Part shown: positions 1 through 4,702 of the stretch, one piece after another | Numbering within the stretch: the stretch's first letter is position 1 | Layout of the letters: each line of letters begins with the position of its first letter | Notes under the pieces: generated by a model | Told to the model about the DNA's origin: nothing | Databases searched by the model: none | Seen by the model: only the letters and a program-made list of their open reading frames with translations | Made by a program: the position numbers and the translations under genes | Source: Thermoplasmata archaeon | GTDB lineage: Archaea > Thermoplasmatota > Thermoplasmata > Thermoplasmatales > Thermoplasmataceae | Direction: 5' to 3' | Assembly: GCA_021846695.1 (NCBI GenBank) | Contig: JAJZWN010000082.1 | Coordinates: 1 to 5,057, forward strand | Length of the DNA: 5,057 nucleotides

Positions 1-110
1 GTCCAGTGGTCTGGTGCTACCATGTGTAGCCCGGCAATAAGGATAGTTAGGCCAACAATAGCCACAGGAAGCAAAATATAAATCATGAGCATGAAATGTG
101 ATAATTCCAT
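1..110 (-). CDS. Membrane protein with H-x4-D-H signature, NiCoT/UreH-like (N-terminal fragment)
   Basis: Reading the minus strand from the ATG at 110-108 gives 36 uninterrupted codons that run off the window. The peptide begins MELSHFMLMIYILLPVAIVG and is almost entirely hydrophobic up to residue 28, so the first transmembrane helix is clear. It is followed by GLHMVAPDHW, in which His29, Asp34 and His35 form an H-x4-D-H pattern. That spacing is the signature of the second helix of NiCoT nickel/cobalt permeases and of the related UreH/SafE-like membrane proteins, where it binds the metal. Only the N-terminus is available, so family membership is inference and transport has not been shown. The gene diverges from the molybdopterin protein gene at 208. 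No Shine-Dalgarno sequence is visible. The frame is too short for routine ORF calling but is supported by its composition and motif. Confidence 0.7.
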   Translation of the reverse strand, partial: MELSHFMLMIYILLPVAIVGLTILIAGLHMVAPDHW

Positions 111-207
111 AATATAATAATTTATAGTCAGGATCAGATTGGTTAATACAGTATATTTTAAAAATCGCTTAAAAAATTGTTAAATAGTAAATAAATATGA
201 TTAACCA
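111..207. promoter_or_regulatory. Divergent promoter region with 10-bp inverted repeat
   Basis: This 97-bp AT-rich stretch separates two divergent start codons and must carry both promoters. A TATA-like block at 151-164 (gtatattttaaaaa) contains the palindrome ttttaaaa and could serve either direction, giving short leaders of about 20 nt. A second candidate for the plus gene is ttaaata near 180-186, about 25 nt before the ATG, which would make that mRNA leaderless. ATTGGTTAAT at 138-147 is perfectly inverted as ATTAACCAAT at 200-209, the second arm overlapping the start codon at 208. The exact TATA boxes and any operator role are inferred. Confidence 0.45.
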
Positions 208-816
208 ATGGAAAAAATTGAGATTAAAAACCCCGGCCAGTATTATGTTAACAGCTGGATTATATATGATGCACTGGGAGGGCCTGCAATAGATGAAAAT
301 AAATGGTCTTTAAAGGTCACCGGGCTGGTAAAAAAGCCTGCAGAATATACATATCAGGAATTAAATAAAATGGATGGAATTGAATATATTTCAGACTTTA
401 ACTGTGTCACAAAATGGTCAATTAAAGGTGCAAAATTTACAGGGCCTTCATTGAGGGACCTGATAATGAAATCTGAACCTTTACCTGAGGCTGAATGGGT
501 AATGTTTGTCTGTGCAGATGGTTATGATACACCTATTCCATTTGATGATGCAGTGGATGAAAAGAGCATACTGGCACTTAGAATAGATGACAAGCCCCTT
601 GGAGTTAAGCATGGATTTCCAGCAAGGCCATTTATGCCATCCCTTTATGGATGGAAAAGTGCAAAATGGGTTACAGAAATTAAATTAATGGAAAAATATG
701 AGGATGGGTACTGGGAAGCATATGGATACCACGAGAGAGGCAAAGTAGAGGATGAGGAACGGTTCAAAGGTTTCGGATGGAAGAAGATAAAAAGGCATTC
801 TGAAATAGATAAATAG
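208..816 (+). CDS. Sulfite oxidase-like molybdopterin-dependent oxidoreductase (cytosolic)
   Basis: The 202-residue protein consists of essentially one oxidoreductase molybdopterin-binding (sulfite oxidase/MsrP-type) domain. FNCVTKW at residues 64-70 carries Cys66, matching the cysteine that ligates molybdenum in this family. HGFPARPFMPSLYGWKSAKW (residues 135-154) is the conserved cofactor-binding stretch, and the GYWEAYGYHERG region (167-178) is also typical of prokaryotic members. There is no Tat or Sec signal, no haem domain and no C-terminal dimerisation domain, so it is a minimal cytosolic form. The family transfers oxygen or electrons at a mono-pyranopterin Mo centre; the substrate cannot be read from sequence, and sulfite, sulfoxides or another oxyanion are possible. 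The gene stands alone, diverging from the H-x4-DH membrane protein and converging on xthA. The 208 ATG is chosen because the nearby ATG at 197 is out of frame and the TATA spacing fits a leaderless start. Confidence 0.9.
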   Translation: MEKIEIKNPGQYYVNSWIIYDALGGPAIDENKWSLKVTGLVKKPAEYTYQELNKMDGIEYISDFNCVTKWSIKGAKFTGPSLRDLIMKSEPLPEAEWVMFVCADGYDTPIPFDDAVDEKSILALRIDDKPLGVKHGFPARPFMPSLYGWKSAKWVTEIKLMEKYEDGYWEAYGYHERGKVEDEERFKGFGWKKIKRHSEIDK

Positions 817-825
817 AAAAATTTA

Positions 826-840
826 GTAAAACCCTTTTAC
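826..840 (+). terminator. Possible hairpin after the molybdopterin gene
   Basis: GTAAAA, CCC and TTTTAC form a perfect 6-bp stem with a 3-nt loop, starting 10 nt after the stop codon at 814-816. The stem is AT-rich and weak, and the following tract (841-855) is only modestly T-rich. It is offered as a possible 3' end signal because two convergent genes must be separated in the 80 bp up to 896. Confidence 0.25.
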
Positions 841-849
841 CTCCAAAAA

Positions 850-893
850 TTTTCAAAATAATACTTTAATATATAACGGAAAATGGTATTATT
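850..893 (-). terminator. Possible xthA 3' end: inverted repeat plus T-rich tract
   Basis: AATAATAC at 857-864 and GTATTATT at 886-893 are perfect reverse complements separated by 21 nt, just downstream of the xthA stop codon. On the minus strand the second arm is followed by a T-rich stretch around 846-855. Archaeal termination mostly relies on the T-tract, so the stem may be incidental. Confidence 0.3.
867..883 (-). repeat. Short motif copy A (TTTTCCGTTATATATTA on minus strand)
   Basis: Seventeen bases that match positions 1903-1919 at 16 of 17 sites and are related to 2873-2889. In all three cases the motif lies 14-45 nt downstream of a minus-strand gene; here it begins 14 nt after the xthA stop. 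This copy lacks the longer flanking similarity shared by the other two. Confidence 0.4.
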
Positions 894-896
894 CAA

Positions 897-1655
897 TCAC
901 TGTTTTAATATAAGTTCCAGTGGCGCATGGTCCGAACCGGAGATATTTTCCAGAATCAATGAATCTTGAACTTTTCCAATAAAATTATCACTTACAAGAA
1001 AATAATCTATGCGCCAGCCAATATTCTTTTCACGTGCATTGAACCTGTATGACCACCATGAATAGTGCCCGGGCTCCTTGTGGAAATAACGGTACGTGTC
1101 TATATAGCCATGAGATAAGATTTCAGTCATAGAATCACGTTCCTCAATGGTAAATCCGGCATTTTTTTCGTTTCCCTTTGGCCTTGCTATATCTATTTCT
1201 TCATGTGCAACGTTGAAATCACCCGTAATAATTACAGGTTTTCTGGCTTTCAGCTTATCCATGTATTCCAGTATCCCCCTGTTAAACTGAATTTTGTAAT
1301 CAAGCCTGGTGAGTCCGTGCTGTGAGTTTGGAAAATAGGAATTGATTAAATAAAAATTATCGTATTCCAGTGTTTGTATTCTGCCTTCCACATCTTTATT
1401 ATTTTCACCTGTCCCGGTGTTGTAGCTTAACGGTTCCTGTTTTGCCATGACCATTGTGCCACTGTATCCTTTTTTATCTGCCGGATTTACATATATTTTA
1501 TATCCAGCATGGTGCAATTCTTCAGGTATATCCATTTTATCTGCTTTCACCTCCTGAAGAAGTATTATATCAGGATTTTCGTTTTCAAAAGTTTTTATTA
1601 TTCCATTCTTAACTGCAGCCCTGATTCCATTCACGTTCCACGAAAGTATTTTCAT
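897..1655 (-). CDS. xthA: Exodeoxyribonuclease III / AP endonuclease
   Basis: This 252-residue protein is a full-length member of the exonuclease III (ExoIII/APE1) branch of the endonuclease-exonuclease-phosphatase fold. It incises DNA at abasic sites and removes 3' blocking groups in base excision repair. Catalytic and metal-binding positions are all present: Asn7 in WNVNGIR, Glu35 in LLQEVKAD, Tyr107 in NSYFPN, Asp146 and Asn148 in ITGDFNVAHEEID, Asp217 in GWRIDYFLVS, and the terminal Asp242-His243 in GSDHAPL. The length is slightly under the 268 residues of the E. coli enzyme. The ATG at 1655 is preceded by a TATA-like box centred about 25 nt upstream with no Shine-Dalgarno sequence, indicating a leaderless mRNA. 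The stop is TGA. Its 3' end faces the molybdopterin protein gene with 80 bp between them; nothing links the two functionally. The overlapping opposite-strand frame at 1509-1748 is a shadow. Confidence 0.97.
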   Translation of the reverse strand: MKILSWNVNGIRAAVKNGIIKTFENENPDIILLQEVKADKMDIPEELHHAGYKIYVNPADKKGYSGTMVMAKQEPLSYNTGTGENNKDVEGRIQTLEYDNFYLINSYFPNSQHGLTRLDYKIQFNRGILEYMDKLKARKPVIITGDFNVAHEEIDIARPKGNEKNAGFTIEERDSMTEILSHGYIDTYRYFHKEPGHYSWWSYRFNAREKNIGWRIDYFLVSDNFIGKVQDSLILENISGSDHAPLELILKQ

Positions 1656-1672
1656 GTTATTGTAATAATTAT

Positions 1673-1686
1673 GTTATATATAAAAC
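1673..1686 (-). promoter_or_regulatory. TATA box of xthA
   Basis: On the minus strand this reads GTTTTATATATAAC, a good archaeal TATA element, centred about 25 nt upstream of the xthA ATG at 1655. That spacing places the transcription start at or next to the A of the start codon, as in leaderless archaeal genes. No better box occurs nearby. Confidence 0.7.
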
Positions 1687-1898
1687 AGGTTGTAGGATTT
1701 ATTAAAACCACAAAACTATCCAGTCTGGATAAATTGCAAAATTCATAATATGCTATGAAGATATGAACAAATAAAATTACGGGTTATCTTGCAAGAGTGA
1801 GAAATAAATGAATAATAAATGTTAGTCATTCACAGGCCCTATGTATAAAATGAAAAGCTGTGCATACAGGTATCTGAATTTGATCAGGCGTGGTTTTA

Positions 1899-1936
1899 TC
1901 TGTAATATATAATGGAAAAGCAATTTAAAAAAAATT
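1899..1936 (-). repeat. Intergenic repeat copy B (about 40 nt)
   Basis: Positions 1899-1926 match 2869-2896 at 25 of 28 bases, and both copies then run into an A-rich tract ending in eight As (a 3-nt gap aligns these tails). The core at 1903-1919 also matches 867-883 at 16 of 17 bases. On the minus strand this copy lies just downstream of the secreted-protein gene. Confidence 0.6.
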
Positions 1937-1943
1937 AAAAAAA
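1927..1943 (-). terminator. Oligo-T terminator of the secreted-protein gene
   Basis: Two A-runs on the plus strand, A8 at 1927-1934 and A7 at 1937-1943, read as T7 then T8 on the minus strand, 21-37 nt after the TAA stop at 1964-1966. Oligo-T runs are the main archaeal transcription termination signal, so this is a strong candidate 3' end. Confidence 0.6.
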
Positions 1944-1963
1944 TAATAAAATTATTTATATCC

Positions 1964-2767
1964 TTACGGGTCAGATACTATGTTTAAACCAACGTTCAGG
2001 CTAAAGTCCGAATTCTGGTAATAGTTAACATCCTGCCCAGCACTGTTTCCAAGGCCTATCCATAATGTCATTACTGCACTTCCTCCCGGGCTTAATGAGG
2101 TGTTGAATCCGAGAACTGGTGTTACTTCGTAAACATAGCCGGTAGAGTTCTGAAGGTCTGTCAGAAACGAAAATGTGTTAGAAGCCTGTGTTGCATTTAT
2201 AGTCTGGCTGCTCGGGGATGTGGGTGTTACTGGACACATTACTGGACTCATTCCTGAATCCCATCCTGAATCCCATCCTGAATCCCATCCTGAATCCGTT
2301 CCCGATGTCCCGGGGTTATATGTTGCGTTGCTGGAGGTTGTGAATGTTGGTGCCTGAGGTGTAACCATGAATCCTACTGTTCCATTGTTTGTTATTACTG
2401 CCATCAACTCTATGTATTCTCCTGGAGCAAAGTTTGTAACATTAACTGTGTATTCGCGCCCACTGGTGGCTGTTGTATATCTCTGTAACCCAAGATTCAG
2501 GTGATACACTCCACTTGAATGGAAGTATGGTTCTGCTGCTCCGACTTCATATATTGCACCGTTTGGGCCGTTAAAAGTTAATGGTGTGTTGTTTGCATTT
2601 GTATATATCATAGTAAGATTATTAGTCCATGTCAGGTGCCCTGCTGTATTATCAATAGCTACGCTTGAACTTCCGGAAAACGCCGAGAAAGCTAATGTGC
2701 CTCCCAGTGCAACCAAAAGTGGCACAACTAATAGTACTGCTAACTTTTTGTTCATTTTTGTCACCAT
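1964..2767 (-). CDS. Secreted sequon-rich protein with DSGW repeats, TasA/camelysin-like layout
   Basis: The 267-residue product starts with a Sec-type signal peptide: lysines at 4, 7 and 8 and a hydrophobic core at about 9-27, with cleavage probably near residues 30-35. The rest is rich in Asn, Thr, Ser and Gly with few charges, as expected of a beta-rich exported protein in an acidic habitat. There are eight N-x-S/T sequons (Asn 50, 59, 109, 128, 147, 191, 207, 222). The order signal peptide, LAFSAFSG, AGHLTW, then NFAPGEYIELMAVITNNGT (residues 112-130) recalls the TasA/camelysin group and archaeal bundling-pilus subunits, where a PG turn precedes a strand ending in N-x-G-T. That relation is inferred from pattern only. 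Residues 158-172 are a DSGW tandem repeat followed by the only cysteine (178), probably a surface loop. The start is uncertain: the first ATG (2767) fits a leaderless mRNA, but an ATG four codons on (2755) has a GGTGA site. An S-layer-like or adhesin protein is the alternative. Confidence 0.75.
   Translation of the reverse strand: MVTKMNKKLAVLLVVPLLVALGGTLAFSAFSGSSSVAIDNTAGHLTWTNNLTMIYTNANNTPLTFNGPNGAIYEVGAAEPYFHSSGVYHLNLGLQRYTTATSGREYTVNVTNFAPGEYIELMAVITNNGTVGFMVTPQAPTFTTSSNATYNPGTSGTDSGWDSGWDSGWDSGMSPVMCPVTPTSPSSQTINATQASNTFSFLTDLQNSTGYVYEVTPVLGFNTSLSPGGSAVMTLWIGLGNSAGQDVNYYQNSDFSLNVGLNIVSDP
2252..2297 (-). repeat. 12-bp in-frame tandem repeat coding DSGW
   Basis: The plus-strand unit CCTGAATCCCAT occurs three times without mismatch (2253-2264, 2265-2276, 2277-2288) followed by nine bases of a fourth (2289-2297). 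The period is four codons, so copy-number changes keep the gene in frame. Identity of the copies at the nucleotide level, not only in protein, suggests recent slippage expansion. Confidence 0.95.
2761..2765 (-). promoter_or_regulatory. GGTGA ribosome-binding site favouring the downstream start
   Basis: On the minus strand GGTGA lies five bases before an ATG at 2755-2753 and matches the anti-Shine-Dalgarno end of archaeal 16S rRNA. It overlaps the upstream ATG at 2767-2765. If used, the protein starts MNKKLAVLL and is 263 residues long, a more typical signal-peptide start. Confidence 0.5.
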
Positions 2768-2787
2768 ATAATTATTTATAAGATATA

Positions 2788-2801
2788 ATTAATATAAATA
2801 G
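2788..2801 (-). promoter_or_regulatory. TATA box of the secreted-protein gene
   Basis: The minus strand reads CTATTTATATTAATT-like sequence here, with TTTATATTA at 2798-2790 centred about 27 nt upstream of the ATG at 2767. The transcription start would fall at about 2767, giving either a leaderless mRNA or a 12-nt leader to the GGTGA-preceded ATG at 2755. Confidence 0.5.
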
Positions 2802-2868
2802 AATACAAAATAAGTCAATATCTTTAAAAATAATGTTATATAAGTAAAATAAAGAGTTATGATAGGTA

Positions 2869-2909
2869 TCTATAATACATAATGGAAAAACAATTTTAAT
2901 AAAAAAAAT
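2869..2909 (-). repeat. Intergenic repeat copy C (about 40 nt)
   Basis: The second long copy of the repeat at 1899-1936, with 25 of 28 bases identical in its first part, then a tract ending in A8 (T8 on the minus strand) at 2901-2908. It ends exactly where the proposed ISL3 terminal repeat begins, so its neighbour on that side may have been replaced by the insertion. The two copies flank the secreted-protein gene in direct orientation about 970 bp apart. Confidence 0.6.
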
Positions 2910-2910
2910 G

Positions 2911-2924
2911 GCTCATGGTGCTTT
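2911..2924. repeat. Left terminal inverted repeat of the ISL3 remnant
   Basis: GCTCATGGTGCTTT matches the reverse complement of 3821-3834 at 11 of 14 positions. It lies 10 nt beyond the last codon of the transposase remnant, the usual placement in compact insertion sequences. Confidence 0.5.
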
Positions 2925-2933
2925 TATGTGTGG

Positions 2934-3773
2934 TCACATGTAAAGCTGTAAATTGCTTCACCTGAAGTATATTGGCGTCTTCAGGCGCTCCTTATTCCTG
3001 TATCATTATGCCATTTCCTGTATCGATGCGATTTTAGAGTTGATCCTTTCTGCCCATGCATTTGTAATCCGATGAATGAAGTAGTTCAGTATTTTGTCAA
3101 GATGTGCCTTCATCATCCTGGCGACATCATTCATGGCATCTACCGGGGAATGTATGATCCAGTTATACCAGCTCTCTCAGTATTTTCCGGCACGTTCGAT
3201 GGAAGGTACATTCCAGAGACCCGTGATATCCTCCTTCATGTAGTATGCATTTCCTGTCTGTAGATCAGGTTTCTCCAATTCCTCATACTCTTCCCTGTAT
3301 TTATCCGGTATATTTTCCATTGAATAGAGTCGTATGTACCTCGTACACTTCAGATCTTTCATATACCCTTTTCAACAGCTCCCTGTTATCCTTATTTCGT
3401 GTAGAATCAATAATATCATTCACATGCTTCATGACATGGGAGCGATCGAAGACTGTGTTTCAATCTGCATCTGTTACTTATTCCAAGGTAGAGGATATGA
3501 AAGGGATCAATATGCCCATTGATGCTGCTGTTATGTCTGACTTCTCTTACACTATAAGTGATTTGTAATATTCATCCATGGATTCCTTCTTCATGTCATA
3601 AACGGAGGTTGGATATTTATTTCCTTCCTGAACAGAGGGTATTGTAGATTTGTCTCTTTCTCATGCGTAATTTATAGTTCAACAGTATTTTTCTCAGGCT
3701 CAAGAGTTACACTGGAAACCTCCCAGGGAAACTTCAGTCCAGGCAATTTGGAATACAGATAGTAATCGTCCAT
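2934..3773 (-). pseudogene. ISL3-family (DDE) transposase, degenerate
   Basis: Translating the minus strand and switching frames recovers most of an ISL3 transposase. The N-terminus starts at 3773 (MDDYYLYSKLPGLKFPWEVS) and is stopped by TAA at 3672-3674. A shifted frame then gives YDMKKESMDEYY, SDITAAS and FDRSHVMKHVND, interrupted by stops at 3547-3549, 3478-3480 and 3460-3462. A second shift near 3360 restores the first frame: LKCTRYIRLYSMENI, AYYMKEDITGLWN, a TGA at 3177-3179 where Trp is expected, YNWIIHSPVDAMNDVARMM, ITNAWAERINSKIASIQEM, two stops at 3003-3008, and YRNKERLKTPIYFR. Likely catalytic residues are the Asp of SDI, the Asp of FDR and the Glu of AER. About 280 codons remain against roughly 400 in the family; the zinc-finger and HTH part between the N-terminus and the first Asp looks deleted. 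It cannot make an active enzyme. Confidence 0.85.
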
Positions 3774-3820
3774 GAAATAATATATCTAGTTCCTGAATAA
3801 AATTACCAACATGAAAGTGT

Positions 3821-3834
3821 AAAGAACCGGGAGC
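3821..3834. repeat. Right terminal inverted repeat of the ISL3 remnant
   Basis: AAAGAACCGGGAGC pairs with the reverse complement of 2911-2924 at 11 of 14 positions. It lies about 50 nt upstream of the transposase ATG at 3773, leaving room for the transposase promoter, and sits immediately before the first recognisable codons of the second transposase (3838). Confidence 0.5.
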
Positions 3835-3837
3835 GGA

Positions 3838-4343
3838 CATTCTAATTTACTATGGCATATGGACTGAACTAAATACCCGGATAGTGAGAAGTTAATAACA
3901 ATAGAAGATGATGCTTCAAGGTTCATGGTGGGAATTGGAATATACAGTGAGGAAACAATAGATAATACAATAGAGGCACTGGAAATAGCAATAAACACTT
4001 ACGGTAAGCCTGAGGAGATATTGACAGACCATGGAACACAGTTCTTTTCAAATGGAAAGAATGGAATACCCGGTGATAAGAATAAGTTCCAGGAATATTT
4101 AGACAACAATAATATAAACATATACTTGGAAGGATAGATCATCCACAGACAAATAGGAAACTGGAAAGATTAAATTATACAATTAAAAGGCTAAGGCCTT
4201 ATTTCTACACATGGGATGAAGTTGTGCATTACTATAATTACAAAAGAAGGCATATGTCGTTATCCATAGATGATAGGCCTGCTGTAACACCAGCCATGGT
4301 ATACGAAGAAAAGGGAGATAAGTTAAATGTTAAAGAACAATAA
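3838..4343 (+). pseudogene. Integrase-core (rve, IS481/IS3-like) transposase, 5'-truncated and frameshifted
   Basis: From 3838 the plus strand encodes HSNLLWHMD, then TGA at 3865-3867 in place of the expected Trp, then KYPDSEKLITIEDDASRFMV and, further on, PEEILTDHGTQFFSN. The frame closes at 4135-4137 (YLEG stop), but a shift near 4125-4137 reopens it: GRIDHPQTNRKLERLNYTIK, WDEVVHYYNYKRRHMSLSID and TPAMVYEEKGDK, ending at TAA 4341-4343. The catalytic triad is recognisable: Asp in WHMD (3862-3864), Asp in TDHG (4027-4029) and Glu in KLER (4164-4166). The usual NGKLER is NRKLER. The N-terminal HTH part is absent and the homology begins right at the ISL3 right end, suggesting that the ISL3 insertion or a linked deletion removed it. 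Nonfunctional. Confidence 0.88.
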
Positions 4344-4589
4344 ATATATAAAGGAACTAATTTCTGGATATTATACTGGTATGGTATTGTAATAATCAGT
4401 TTATACCAGGTATACTATTTTTACAGATTTAGCAGATATATAGAAATACATGGCCAGTTTATTTTTGGCATGTTATACTCCCTCCTGGCTGTTTTTATTT
4501 TAACAGTAATAGTATTCGCCACAATTTCATCAATCAGGGTTCATAATATAAATACCATAATAAAAACTATAAATATGAATTTTAAATAG
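4344..4589 (+). pseudogene. Open frame with two hydrophobic segments and no start codon
   Basis: Immediately after the transposase stop, the same frame stays open for 81 codons to TAG at 4587-4589. It encodes two hydrophobic stretches, roughly WILYWYGIVIISLYQVYYF (codons 8-26) and FIFGMLYSLLAVFILTVIVF (codons 39-58), joined by a basic, polar linker (YRFSRYIEIHG), then a polar tail. No ATG, GTG or TTG occurs in the first 42 codons; the first ATG (4470) would give only 39 residues with the second segment. The best reading is the 3' stump of a membrane-protein gene whose 5' part was lost to the adjacent insertion sequence. It may instead be chance in AT-rich DNA, or transposon-derived. No family is recognised. 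Confidence 0.35.
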
Positions 4590-4702
4590 ATTTATTCGCT
4601 TATTGTGCTTATCATGAGATATATCTACAACAGATATGCTTATAATAATATTAAATGGGTGAGATATAGATAAATTTTAACAGAACGTGGAATATAAGGA
4701 AG

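Larger units (their letters stand above)
1656..1963. other. 308-bp intergenic region between xthA and the secreted-protein gene
   Basis: No coding frame with recognisable content is seen on either strand. The region holds the xthA promoter at its left end (1673-1686), the 3' repeat and oligo-T terminator of the secreted-protein gene at its right end (1899-1943), and about 210 bp between them (1687-1898) in which nothing is recognised. Confidence 0.6.
2910..3835 (-). mobile_element. Decayed ISL3-family insertion sequence
   Basis: The element of about 926 bp is defined by a minus-strand ISL3-type transposase remnant and imperfect terminal inverted repeats. The left end reads GGCTCATGGTGCTTTT from 2910; the right end, read inward on the minus strand from 3835, is CGCTCCCGGTTCTTTA. 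From the second base, GCTC, GGT and CTTT match, 11 of 14 positions. No 8-bp target duplication is visible (flanks aaaaaaat and acattcta), consistent with age or later rearrangement. Intact members are larger, so internal sequence is missing. The exact ends are inferred. Confidence 0.65.

Noticed and set aside
1509..1748. Plus-strand 79-codon frame over the start of xthA.
   Set aside because: It overlaps the catalytic N-terminus of a clear exonuclease III and has low-complexity, unfamily-like composition.
2252..2297. Short regular repeats as a possible CRISPR array.
   Set aside because: The units are contiguous 12-mers without spacers and lie in frame within a coding region.
2175..2357. Plus-strand frame with an ESHP repeat across the secreted-protein gene.
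   Set aside because: It is the antisense shadow of the DSGW repeat; the minus-strand frame is longer, with signal peptide, promoter and terminator.
3072..3568. Several plus-strand frames of 60-107 codons.
   Set aside because: They lie opposite the ISL3 transposase remnant, which explains the sequence on the minus strand; none shows protein-like motifs.
2934..3867. TGA codons standing where Trp is expected in both transposase remnants (3177-3179 and 3865-3867), hinting at TGA recoding as Trp.
   Set aside because: The same remnants also contain TAA stops and frameshifts, xthA uses TGA as its terminator, and intact genes encode Trp with TGG. Ordinary decay explains it.
4372..4414. Imperfect inverted repeat (tatactggtat with ataccaggtata) about 30 bp after the rve transposase stop, as a possible IS terminal repeat or hairpin.
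   Set aside because: The pairing needs a bulge, no partner end is found on the other side, and it falls inside the open hydrophobic frame; too weak to call.
4612..4673. Short frame starting MRYIYNRYAYNN before the hyuB end.
   Set aside because: Only 19 codons, low complexity, no promoter or ribosome-binding site that stands out.
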